A stretch of 31,388 bases of DNA from NCBI GenBank assembly GCA_050248795.1, contig JBFWRS010000037.1, positions 1 to 31,388 on the forward strand, read 5' to 3'. Below are positions 1 through 6,382 of this stretch, piece after piece. The stretch comes from CAZTDU01 sp050248795. Its GTDB lineage: Bacteria > Pseudomonadota > Gammaproteobacteria > Burkholderiales > SG8-39. Numbering within the stretch: the stretch's first letter is position 1; each line of letters begins with the position of its first letter. The notes under the pieces were generated by a model that ran no database searches, was not told where the DNA came from, and was given only the letters and a program-made list of their open reading frames with translations. A program made the position numbers and the translations under genes.

Positions 1-199
1 CGAGCTTGAGCCGCGGGTCGGGAAGCTCGCCGGCGCGGCCGACCTGCTCAGCGGCAGCCGACACGGAATGTCGTTGCGCGGCCAGGCGCGCCGAGCGGCT
101 CGTGGCGATCGCGAGTGCTTCTTCGAACGACAGGGTCTGGGCTGCGGCAGGCAGGCACAGCACAGCACCGACGATGGCTGACAACAGGCGTACAGACAT
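1..199 (-). CDS. TolC-family outer membrane efflux protein, N-terminal part (runs off window)
   Basis: The reading frame starts at ATG 197-199 and stays open to base 1, giving about 66 residues. The product begins with a Sec signal peptide (MSVRLLSAIVGAVLCLPAAA, cleavage after AQ) followed by LSFEEALAIATSRSARLAAQ. That is the typical first helix of TolC/CzcC-type channels, which join inner-membrane pumps and periplasmic adaptors to the outer membrane. A strong Shine-Dalgarno sequence (GGAAAGGGA) lies 4-5 nt before the start. Pump and adaptor genes probably follow outside the window. The start is unusual because its ribosome-binding site is fully complementary to a segment just after the upstream gene's stop (see 203-264). 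The family call is fairly safe; CusC versus CzcC cannot be decided. Confidence 0.8.
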   Translation of the reverse strand, partial: MSVRLLSAIVGAVLCLPAAAQTLSFEEALAIATSRSARLAAQRHSVSAAAEQVGRAGELPDPRLKL

Positions 200-202
200 G
201 AT

Positions 203-264
203 TTCCCTTTCCGGATGGTGAACTCAGCACACCACTGCCGCGCGGCGCGCGGCAGGAAAGGGAA
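203..264 (-). promoter_or_regulatory. Inverted repeat that can sequester the tolC-like gene's Shine-Dalgarno
   Basis: Bases 203-212 (TTCCCTTTCC on +) and 255-264 (GGAAAGGGAA) are a perfect 10-bp inverted repeat. In the minus-strand mRNA the first partner lies 2 nt after the stop codon of the upstream small-protein gene. The second partner is the Shine-Dalgarno of the TolC-like gene. A second perfect 9-bp hairpin (235-255) sits between them. A ribosome terminating on the small gene would cover the upstream arm and free the Shine-Dalgarno. The pairing is seen directly; coupling or attenuation is inferred. Confidence 0.6.
235..255 (-). other. Perfect 9-bp stem, 3-nt loop hairpin
   Basis: CTGCCGCGC, loop GGC, then GCGCGGCAG. 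It stands between the small Cys-protein gene and the TolC-like gene and is nested inside the larger inverted repeat. No T-tract follows on the minus strand, so an intrinsic terminator is unlikely. An RNA-structure role is more plausible. Confidence 0.55.
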
Positions 265-266
265 GA

Positions 267-632
267 TCAGAGTCGCAGTGTCTGGAAGCGGATGCGGGGA
301 GGCGGCCCGGTAGCAGGTGCCGCTGCGTACTCGACCGGTGCCAGCAGCGGCGCCGGCGCGGCAGGTGCTGCAGGGACGTAAGTCGCAGGGAGTGCTAGCG
401 ACAAGACCTGCGGCGCGGACCTGTTCTGGTCCTCGCTCAGGCAGTGCGCAAGGCAGAGCCCCGCGTTGGCGGTGAGCGCATCGTGGCAGGAGGGGTCCTG
501 CGTCAGCGCCAGCGCCTGTGCCGGCGCCCGCGACACCCATTCACAGGCCGCCATGGCAATCGCGCCCTGAGCGAACAGCAAGGCGGCAATCAGCAGGCGG
601 CAGGTAGAGCGGAGCGCGGCGCGTGTCGGCAC
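267..632 (-). CDS. Small secreted Cys-containing protein, probably copper/efflux associated
   Basis: With the GTG at 632 the product is 121 aa: an n-region with arginines, a hydrophobic stretch (LLIAALLFAQGAIAMA), then a mature part with CEW, SCHD and LCLAHC cysteines and a Pro-rich C-terminus ending PPPRIRF-QTLRL. It resembles the small secreted Cys proteins often encoded just before CusC/CzcC-type channels, but no named family is certain. The frame is open upstream to 710. However, a TATAAT box lies at 640-645, 7 nt before the GTG, and there is no Shine-Dalgarno, so a leaderless start at 632 is preferred. The stop lies 2 nt before the element that can mask the next gene's ribosome site. A sensory or leader role is possible but unproven. 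Confidence 0.6.
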   Translation of the reverse strand: MPTRAALRSTCRLLIAALLFAQGAIAMAACEWVSRAPAQALALTQDPSCHDALTANAGLCLAHCLSEDQNRSAPQVLSLALPATYVPAAPAAPAPLLAPVEYAAAPATGPPPRIRFQTLRL

Positions 633-639
633 GGCAGCG

Positions 640-668
640 ATTATACAGTGAGCTACCGCGCGAAGCCG
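640..668 (-). promoter_or_regulatory. Probable promoter with consensus -10 TATAAT
   Basis: On the minus strand, CTCACTGTATAATCGCTGCC places a perfect -10 hexamer at 645-640. No good -35 is seen 16-18 nt upstream (around CGGCTT), so activator dependence is likely. Transcription would start close to the GTG at 632, implying a leaderless mRNA. Confidence 0.45.
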
Positions 669-722
669 GCGAGGAGCGGCGCTAAAGCGCAAGCGCGACG
701 CGTCAACCAAGCGGGCGGCAAC

Positions 723-2244
723 TCAGGCCTCGAACAGAACACTGCGCATCATGCCACCGTCCTCGTGCTCGAGATTGTGGCAGTGAACCATGAACAGCCC
801 CGGGATCGTCGGCGTGACTTCCACGCGCACGCGCTCGCCCGCGAAGACGCCGACCACGTCCTTGAATCCCGTGTCGATGATGCCGTCCCGCAGATCCCGC
901 GGAACGTGGCCGCCGCTGCGCTCGATGACGCGGAAACGCACGCCGTGGATGTGCATGGGGTGCGGCATGGGCATGCCGCGCCCGTCGTTCGCGAAGGTCC
1001 AAACTCCAAACGGATGCGCGGCCGACCGGGAGACGCTCGTCGTCGGCGACGGTGGTCATGTCCTGCGTGTCGAAGCTGCGCCCGTTGAGAAAGCCGCGCA
1101 TGTGGCGGAACGCGAGTTGCGTGCGCAGCTCGATGCCCTTCGGCGCCGCACGCACCCGGTCGTCCGGCAGGGCGATCTTCCGCGCCCGCGGTCGCGGCCC
1201 CGGCAACACGGTAAAGCGGGCGATGTGAAGCCCCATGCCTTGCGACGGCCCCATCATGCCACCCATCATGCCGCGGCCGCCCATCATCGAATCCATCATG
1301 TCGAGGCCTGAGAACGCCTGGCTGACGAGCGCGAACTCCGCCCCGTCGCGCCGCGCGCCGAAATCCTCCAGCACCTCGATGCGCTCGAAGGGAAAGAGCG
1401 TGACATAGGTTCGCTCCTGGATGCCTTCGGCGCGGCTGAACAGGCCGTTGTCCGCGGCGATGACGCGCAGCGGCCGCCCGTCGGACCAGGCGAGCTTGTA
1501 GATACGCGCGTTCGAGGCGTTGGCGATGCGCAGGCGGTAAGGTCGCGGCGTCACCTTGAATGCTGCGTAAGCGACCCCGTTGACCAGCACCGTGTCGCCG
1601 AGCACGCCGTTCATGTCATCCATCATCATCCGCTTGTATACGAGCTGGTTGTCGCCGCGAAAGCGGCGATCCTGAAGGACGAGAGGCAGCTCGTGAGGCA
1701 GCGACGGCAGTCCCATCTCGCGCTCGGCGGGCTCGCGCACCACGATCAGGCCTGCCAGACCTGCGTAGGTCTGGCGTCCGGTGACGCCATGCGGATGCGG
1801 ATGGTAAAGATACGTGCCGGCCGGGTTGAGTACCGTGAAATCCACGCTGTAGCGCTCGCCGGAGGCAACCGCCTGGTGCGGGTGGCCGTCGGCCGCCTCG
1901 GGCACGAGCATGCCGTGCCAGTGAATCACGGTCTCCTCGCCGACCTTGTTCACCACCTCGATGCGCACGCGCTCGCCGCGACGCAGATCGAGCGTCGGAC
2001 CGAGGTTCCCCGCCGCGGCGGCAAGCGCGTCGCGCCGCCCGCGCAGCACCTCGGCGCCATAGCGCAGGCCGCGGGTTCTTGCGCCCTCGCGCATCGCCAT
2101 CGCAGCCGGCGCCGCGACGATCCTGAGGTGCACGTCCGGCTCCCCGGCCGCAAGCGCGTTGCGCAGCGCCGAGGGGATAGCCAGCGCTCCGCCGGCGACG
2201 GCAAGCGTCTTTAGCGTTGCACGCTTTGACCAGTCTTGGGTAAT
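723..2244 (-). pseudogene. Multicopper oxidase (CueO/CopA-like), frameshifted by a 7-bp duplication
   Basis: Multicopper oxidases oxidise Cu(I) in the periplasm. The first frame carries HWHG and YHPHPHG copper ligands and a Met-rich stretch (MMDSMMGGRGMMGGMMG) like CueO's. The last two ligand motifs, HPMHIHG and HCHNLEH, are in another frame (stop 723-725). The break is at 998-1011, where TCCAAAC occurs twice in tandem; removing one copy restores GRASVWTFANDG without a gap. The N-terminus also looks damaged. A Tat-like segment (SKRATLKTLAVAGGALA) is open in frame but has no ATG, GTG or TTG; ATT at 2244 is the only start-like codon before it, and GTG 2133 would lose the signal. The 5' end overlaps the preceding thioredoxin gene. 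An intact oxidase lies at 28019-29392. Confidence 0.8.
998..1011. repeat. 7-bp tandem duplication causing the oxidase frameshift
   Basis: TCCAAAC-TCCAAAC on the plus strand. Seven is not a multiple of three, so the second copy shifts the multicopper oxidase frame. Deleting either copy gives a continuous protein with the expected VWTFAND segment before HPMHIHG. Confidence 0.85.
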
Positions 2245-2789
2245 CTGTCTCGCAGCCTCGCAATCAGCGGCCGCAACGTCCCATCCAGTACATCAGGCGT
2301 CACGGCGCCGATGTGCTTGTAGGCAATGCGGCCTTCCCGGTCTATTAGAAAGGTTTCGGGAACCCCGTAGACGCCCCAGTCGATCGACACCCGACCATCG
2401 ATGTCGACACCGGTACGGGTGTAGGGATCGCCCAGGTCATCGAGCCATTTGCGCGCATCTTCCGGCTGGTCCTTGTAATTGACACCGTGTATCGGAATCA
2501 GGCCCTCGCGCCTCATCCGCATGAAAAGCGGATGCTCCTCCTTGCAGGCGACGCACCACGAGGCGAACACGTTGACGATCGATACATCGCCGCGCAGATC
2601 CGCACTCGACAGTCCGAGCGACCGCCCCCGCACCGGCGGAAGCTCGAATCGAGGCACCGGATTGCCGATAAGCGGTGAAGGAATCTCGCGCGGATTGAGG
2701 GTTAATCCCATCGCGAGCAGGACGGCAATCGCGCCGAACAAGGCGAGCGGCAGGAGGAACGCCGGTCGCAGGAGCGTACTCAACGCCAC
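2211..2789 (-). CDS. CcmG/DsbE-like membrane-anchored thioredoxin
   Basis: 192 aa from GTG 2789, preceded by AGGAG at 5 nt. An N-terminal membrane anchor (about residues 8-28, LLPLALFGAIAVLLAMGL) is followed by NPVPRFELPPV, the usual DsbE/CcmG lead-in to the thioredoxin fold. The active site is WCVAC and a cis-Pro region GVYGVPETFLIDREG is typical of this family. Members reduce periplasmic disulfides, classically in apocytochrome c or in target metalloproteins, drawing electrons from CcdA. The ccdA-like gene lies 47 nt upstream, and this gene's end overlaps the multicopper oxidase reading frame. A role in keeping copper-oxidase or cytochrome cysteines reduced is inferred. A 10-codon ATG frame with a good ribosome site precedes it and overlaps the start. 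Confidence 0.85.
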   Translation of the reverse strand: MALSTLLRPAFLLPLALFGAIAVLLAMGLTLNPREIPSPLIGNPVPRFELPPVRGRSLGLSSADLRGDVSIVNVFASWCVACKEEHPLFMRMRREGLIPIHGVNYKDQPEDARKWLDDLGDPYTRTGVDIDGRVSIDWGVYGVPETFLIDREGRIAYKHIGAVTPDVLDGTLRPLIARLRDRLPKTGQSVQR

Positions 2790-2836
2790 CGACTCCTCGC
2801 CATGCGGGTCATGCGGACGGTGCCTCCTTTGCGTTT

Positions 2837-3577
2837 TCAACCGATCCTTCCCAGCGCAGGAAACGTCTCCAGCAACCAGAATGCGAAGCGCGAAAGCCAC
2901 CCGGTCATCATCGCGATCCCCATCGCGACGAGCACCAGGCCCGCCAGGATCTGCAGCAGCCAGCCCACGCGGCGCAGCACGCGCAGGCGCGCCGCCAACT
3001 CGCGCGTGAAGACCGCCACCAGCAGGAACGGCATGCCGAGCCCCGCCGCGTAGATGGCGAGCAGCGCAGTGCCGCCTTCGCCCGGCGACTGCGTGGCGCT
3101 CACGGTCAGGATCGCGCCCAGCACCGGACCGATGCACGGCGTCCAGCCAAAGCCGAAGGCGAGCCCCAGCACGAACGCGGCGACCGGGCGCCCGCCAGGA
3201 AGATCCGGATGAAAGCGCCACTCGCGCTGCAGCCACGGCATGCCGCGCGACATGCCGATCATCAACAGGCCGAAGATGAGTACGATAGCGCCGCCGATGA
3301 GGTTCGCTTCGTAGCGGTAGCGCAGCAGCACGCTGCCGAGCGCACTCGCGCCCGCGCCGAGCGCGACGAAGACGACCCCGAAGCCGAAGACGAACACCGC
3401 GCTCAGCCCGAGCGCGGCGAGCCGGTGCTGCAGATCGCGCCGGCGCGCAAGCGCCGTCTCCGACTGGCCGGCCACGTACGATACGTACGCCGGTACGAGC
3501 GGCAGCACGCACGGCGAGAGGAAGGACACCATGCCCGCAGCGAAGGCCGCGGCGAATCCGATCGCGACCGGCTCCAT
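2837..3577 (-). CDS. ccdA: CcdA-type cytochrome c biogenesis / thiol-disulfide electron carrier
   Basis: 246 aa with six predicted membrane segments. The two redox cysteines of the family are visible in FLSPCVLPLVPAYVSYVAG near the N-terminus and GWTPCIGPVLGAIL in the middle. CcdA passes electrons from cytoplasmic thioredoxin across the inner membrane to periplasmic TlpA, CcmG or DsbC-type partners. The start ATG at 3577 shares one base with the stop of the TlpA-like gene (TGATG), which indicates translational coupling. Candidate partners are encoded on both sides (3577-4128, 2211-2789 and DsbC at 5012-5752), so this gene is probably the electron source for the whole cluster. Confidence 0.9.
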   Translation of the reverse strand: MEPVAIGFAAAFAAGMVSFLSPCVLPLVPAYVSYVAGQSETALARRRDLQHRLAALGLSAVFVFGFGVVFVALGAGASALGSVLLRYRYEANLIGGAIVLIFGLLMIGMSRGMPWLQREWRFHPDLPGGRPVAAFVLGLAFGFGWTPCIGPVLGAILTVSATQSPGEGGTALLAIYAAGLGMPFLLVAVFTRELAARLRVLRRVGWLLQILAGLVLVAMGIAMMTGWLSRFAFWLLETFPALGRIG

Positions 3578-4128
3578 CAGCGCGGCAGATGCGTCGAGAT
3601 CAGCTTGATCACGTCCGGGTTATCCCAGGCCGCGGGACCGGCGTGCCGGCCGAGCTCTCGCCCTTCGGCGTCGATCAGCAGCGTCGTGGGGACGCCCGGC
3701 GCGCGCATGGTGGGGTCGACGAAGATTGCAAGCGATCCGATGCCCGCTTCCTTGTAAAAGCTTTCGACGACCGCGGCACCGCCCGAGTCGATCGATAGGG
3801 CCACGACCTCGAACGTAGGCCCGCCGAGCGCTTTCTGCAGCCGGTCGAGCGAAGGCATCTCCTCGCGGCACGGCGGGCACCACGTCGCCCAGACGTTGAG
3901 CAGTACGGCTTTGCCGCGAAAGTCCGCGAGGCGGACGGGTCGGCCCTTGCCGTCTTCGAACGCGGGCGCGGGCAGCGCGCGCGGCGCTGCGTGCAGCCGC
4001 ATGGACCCCTCCGTCTTTGCAACTGCGGGGCGCTTCAGCGAGAGGTACGTCCCTACGCCGCCGGCGACAAGCGCGGCCGCGCCAAGCGTCGCGATGGCGA
4101 CGCGCATCGGGGTCCAGCTCGCCGTCAC
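3577..4128 (-). CDS. TlpA-family periplasmic thioredoxin-like protein
   Basis: 183 aa from GTG 4128, which overlaps the preceding stop as GTGA; ATG 4107 is an alternative. An N-terminal transmembrane anchor (IATLGAAALVAGGVGTYLSL) precedes a thioredoxin fold with the classic WCPPC active site in LLNVWATWCPPCREEMPSL and a cis-Pro segment (GVPTTLLIDAEG). TlpA proteins are periplasm-facing reductases that also help deliver copper to cytochrome oxidase in some bacteria. The gene lies between a BNR-repeat protein and CcdA, consistent with CcdA reducing this protein. The family assignment is firm; the substrate is unknown. Confidence 0.88.
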   Translation of the reverse strand: MTASWTPMRVAIATLGAAALVAGGVGTYLSLKRPAVAKTEGSMRLHAAPRALPAPAFEDGKGRPVRLADFRGKAVLLNVWATWCPPCREEMPSLDRLQKALGGPTFEVVALSIDSGGAAVVESFYKEAGIGSLAIFVDPTMRAPGVPTTLLIDAEGRELGRHAGPAAWDNPDVIKLISTHLPR

Positions 4129-5012
4129 CGCGCTTGACCCTCCTCGGCAATCCGGCGCCACTTCCGGCCGCGATCGGAGCTGAGGTACACGCTGCGCCGG
4201 AACGTGGCGATAGCGAGCTCGTCGCGGCGCACGGGATTCTGGGCGATGTAAGCGACCGCGTCGCGTTCGAGGGGCGGCAACGCCACGCGCGCGGCATCAC
4301 CGCCGGCTAGCGCAACGCGTACAAGCAGCGGCCGCCGGTCAAACGCGCCGTACCAGAGGTGCTTACCCTCGATCTCGAAGAAGGCCGAGAGCCCATCGAC
4401 GTCGGAGGCGACAGTGCTGAATCGCTCGCCCGCGTCGCGCGACAGGTACACGCCCTTGTCGGTGGCAACGGCGACCGTCGCTGGATCATCGGGGTGCACG
4501 GCGAGCGCGCGCGCCGCGCCCTCAAGCCCCGCTGCACGCGCCGGCTTCCACAGAATGCCGTCGTTGCGGGTCGAATGCAGTCCTGGCGCCCGCATGCGCG
4601 AACTGGGCGCCGGGTTCCAGACGTAGATGGCGTTGGTATTCCAGCCCGTCGCGAGCAGGTGAAAGTCCGTCTCGCCCTCGAGACCAAGCTTGATCCAGGT
4701 CCTGCCGCCATCGCGGCTGCGGATCAGGCCGAAGGGATTCACGAGCCCCGAGCCCGGCGCGGGATGCCCGCTGCTGTACAGATGCTCCGCGGTAGCGGAG
4801 AAGCCCATATAGTCGTGCGGCGGTCCCGGCGCCTTGGACCACTTGCCGTTTGCGTACACGACGAGGCCGTGATGGCTAGGGATCATCAACCGCCCGCCAT
4901 CAGCGCTCCAGGCGAGCCCGTGCACATGAGTGAGGGTGACGGCCGATTGGGCGGTCACGGTCGCGGCAACGCCGGTCAAAATTGCCGCGAGTACAAACCG
5001 GATCGAAAGCAT
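4125..5012 (-). CDS. Secreted BNR-repeat protein (F510_1955-type glycosylhydrolase family)
   Basis: 295 aa from ATG 5012 with a cleavable signal peptide (FVLAAILTGVAATVTAQ). The mature part opens with LTHVHGLAWSADGGRLMIPS and contains sialidase-type Asp boxes: SRDGGRTWIKL, SRDAGERFSTV and SSDRGRKWRRI. This pattern indicates a beta-propeller of the sialidase/photosystem-assembly type. Enzymatic glycosidase activity is not shown by the sequence; these proteins are named for the fold. The ATG shares a base with the dsbC-like stop (TGATG), with AAAGGAG before it, and the 3' end overlaps the TlpA start. Its place inside a thiol-redox operon suggests a periplasmic assembly or binding role, but that is inference. 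Confidence 0.75.
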   Translation of the reverse strand: MLSIRFVLAAILTGVAATVTAQSAVTLTHVHGLAWSADGGRLMIPSHHGLVVYANGKWSKAPGPPHDYMGFSATAEHLYSSGHPAPGSGLVNPFGLIRSRDGGRTWIKLGLEGETDFHLLATGWNTNAIYVWNPAPSSRMRAPGLHSTRNDGILWKPARAAGLEGAARALAVHPDDPATVAVATDKGVYLSRDAGERFSTVASDVDGLSAFFEIEGKHLWYGAFDRRPLLVRVALAGGDAARVALPPLERDAVAYIAQNPVRRDELAIATFRRSVYLSSDRGRKWRRIAEEGQAR

Positions 5013-5752
5013 CACTTCACTCCTTTTGTGCGGGCGGCGTCCTCGAGGATGCGGCGCATGTCTTCGAACGGAACCACCCCTGAATAGCGCTCGCCGGTCT
5101 CGACGAACCAGGTCGGCGTCGAGCTCGCGCCGAGCCTGCGCCCGAGCGCGATCAGCCTCTCCACCGGTGTGTCGCACTCCGGGGCCGCCTTGGGCTCGAT
5201 ATCGCGCAGCATCAGGTCGTTCCACGCCTTGGCGCGATCGGCCGAACACCAGACCGACTTGGGAAGGCGTACCGAATCCTGGCGAATCACCGGATAGAGA
5301 AAAATGTGCACTGTGATGTCGTCGAGCTTAGCGAGGTCTTTTTCGAAGCGCTTGCAGTAGGGGCAGTTCGGGTCGGAGAAGACCGCCACCTTGCGCCGGC
5401 CGCTTCCCCGCCGGGTAGTGATCGCGTCGGCGAACGGCAGCGAGGTCCAGTCGATCGCGTTGAGTGTCCTCAACCGCTCCTCGGTCAGATTGAGGCCGGT
5501 GCGCCCGTCTAGCGCTTGGCCTACGACGATCACTCGCGCGCGTTCATCAGCGTAGAACACTTGCGGCCCCTTGGGTCCGCGGATTGTTACCTCGTACAGG
5601 CTGCTGCCGGTGATACGCCGAACCTGCTCGATGCGCGCGTCGTCGCCGACACGCGACTCAATCATGCGGCGCACGGCGGCCTCGTCGGCGCGGGCCGCGC
5701 CTGCCGCAAGCGACAGCGTGAGGCAAACCCAGACCGCACTGCCCTCCTTCAT
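5012..5752 (-). CDS. dsbC: DsbC-family periplasmic thiol:disulfide isomerase
   Basis: 246 aa from ATG 5752. A signal peptide (VCLTLSLAAGAARA) is followed by a DsbC-like dimerisation domain (VRRITGSSLYEVTI) and a thioredoxin domain with active site FSDPNCPYCKRFEKDL. The CPYC centre is as in DsbG; DsbC has CGYC. Two further cysteines (VWCSADRA and APECDTP) match the conserved structural pair of DsbC. DsbC/G enzymes reshuffle wrong disulfides or protect single cysteines and need electrons from DsbD/CcdA, encoded three genes downstream. Its start overlaps the stop of a short upstream frame (ATGA). DsbC is important for copper tolerance in enteric bacteria, which fits the setting. Confidence 0.88.
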   Translation of the reverse strand: MKEGSAVWVCLTLSLAAGAARADEAAVRRMIESRVGDDARIEQVRRITGSSLYEVTIRGPKGPQVFYADERARVIVVGQALDGRTGLNLTEERLRTLNAIDWTSLPFADAITTRRGSGRRKVAVFSDPNCPYCKRFEKDLAKLDDITVHIFLYPVIRQDSVRLPKSVWCSADRAKAWNDLMLRDIEPKAAPECDTPVERLIALGRRLGASSTPTWFVETGERYSGVVPFEDMRRILEDAARTKGVK

Positions 5753-5865
5753 GCCAGGCCGCCGGCGCGGCCTCGCGCGAGCGGATGGCGAGTGCTGCCG
5801 CGGCACGGCGCATCTGGCGGCTCGTCACCGCGCGAGCGGGGGATTGCGGTACGCGTTCTCTTCAC
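5749..5865 (-). CDS. Candidate 38-aa basic small ORF ahead of dsbC
   Basis: A GTG at 5865 is preceded by GGAGG at 4 nt, an almost ideal ribosome-binding site. The frame (KRTRTAIPRSRGDEPPDAPC...) ends in TGA overlapping the dsbC ATG as ATGA. The peptide is strongly basic with one cysteine and no recognised domain. The placement suggests a coupling or leader ORF for dsbC. It could be a chance frame in GC-rich DNA, although the strong ribosome site and the overlap argue for translation. Confidence 0.35.
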   Translation of the reverse strand: MKRTRTAIPRSRGDEPPDAPCRGSTRHPLARGRAGGLA

Positions 5866-5902
5866 GATACCTCCGTCGTCGTGGCCCACCAACGGGCCAG
5901 TG

Positions 5903-5926
5903 CGCGGCGCGCCAACGCGCGCCGCG
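5903..5926. other. Perfect 9-bp stem hairpin after the small Cys gene
   Basis: CGCGGCGCG, 6-nt loop, CGCGCCGCG. It lies 3 nt beyond the stop of the 104-aa gene and ahead of the small ORF. No T-run follows, so it may be an mRNA-stabilising or partial-termination structure rather than a standard terminator. Confidence 0.45.
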
Positions 5927-5929
5927 TCC

Positions 5930-6244
5930 TCAGGCGAGGGATCTCGGAGGTGCGGTGTCGGGCGCCCGCGCGAGCGGGGCGATGAACGTCGCAGGCAGGG
6001 ATCCGGGGGATTCCGATAGCCAGGCGATCTCGATACCGGACAGCGAGATCGGAAGGACCGAAGTCCAGCCCGCGCAGTCGGTGGCTTGGCAATCGCTCGC
6101 CGCAGGCGCGGTCGGGCAGCAGTCCGGCTCCCCCGACGTGGTTGCAATTACGCCACACGGCATTCCCGTATCCGAGGACCGAGCCGCGACCGGGAACGCG
6201 ACGGCAAGGGTCAGCGCAAGCAGGATGGTCAGGGCTTTTCTCAT
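5930..6244 (-). CDS. Small secreted Cys-rich protein
   Basis: 104 aa with a clear signal peptide (KALTILLALTLAVAFPVAAR). The mature chain has five cysteines: MPCG, DCCPTAP, SDCQATDCAG; the C-terminus is Pro-rich and ends APPRSLA. No known domain was recognised. It resembles in layout (signal, Cys pairs, proline tail) the proteins at 267-632 and 31199-31388, which also sit in copper or efflux contexts, so metal binding or sensing is inferred. It is the first gene of the thiol-redox operon. No Shine-Dalgarno precedes the ATG; a TATAGT box lies 8 nt before it, so the mRNA may be leaderless. Confidence 0.65.
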   Translation of the reverse strand: MRKALTILLALTLAVAFPVAARSSDTGMPCGVIATTSGEPDCCPTAPAASDCQATDCAGWTSVLPISLSGIEIAWLSESPGSLPATFIAPLARAPDTAPPRSLA

Positions 6245-6252
6245 CGGATAAC

Positions 6253-6281
6253 ACTATAGACCAGCGCGCCCCGTAAAGGTT
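6253..6281 (-). promoter_or_regulatory. Probable promoter of the thiol-redox operon (-10 TATAGT)
   Basis: On the minus strand, GGTCTATAGTGTTATCCG precedes ATG 6244. The -10 hexamer is at 6258-6253; the -35 region (near GAACCT/AACCTT) is poor. The stretch from 6245 to 6382 has no other gene and separates this operon from ftsH. Confidence 0.4.
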
Positions 6282-6382
6282 CGCACCTGAGAAAATCTGC
6301 CTCGCCATGGTTCGCCCTTGGCTGGCGTGCGCCGAACCGCCACGGCGTATGTGATCAGGAAGACACCCGAAGCGCACGGATA

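Noticed and set aside
235..255. Hairpin as an intrinsic terminator
   Set aside because: No T-tract follows on the minus strand. The RNA-masking explanation fits better.
633..710. N-terminal extension of the small Cys protein to 710
   Set aside because: It contains the TATAAT box and places a basic stretch before the signal peptide. The 632 start gives a normal signal sequence.
2758..2814. A 10-codon ATG frame with AAAGGAGG before the DsbE-like gene
   Set aside because: Too short to call a gene. It may be a translational lead-in, but nothing distinguishes it from chance.
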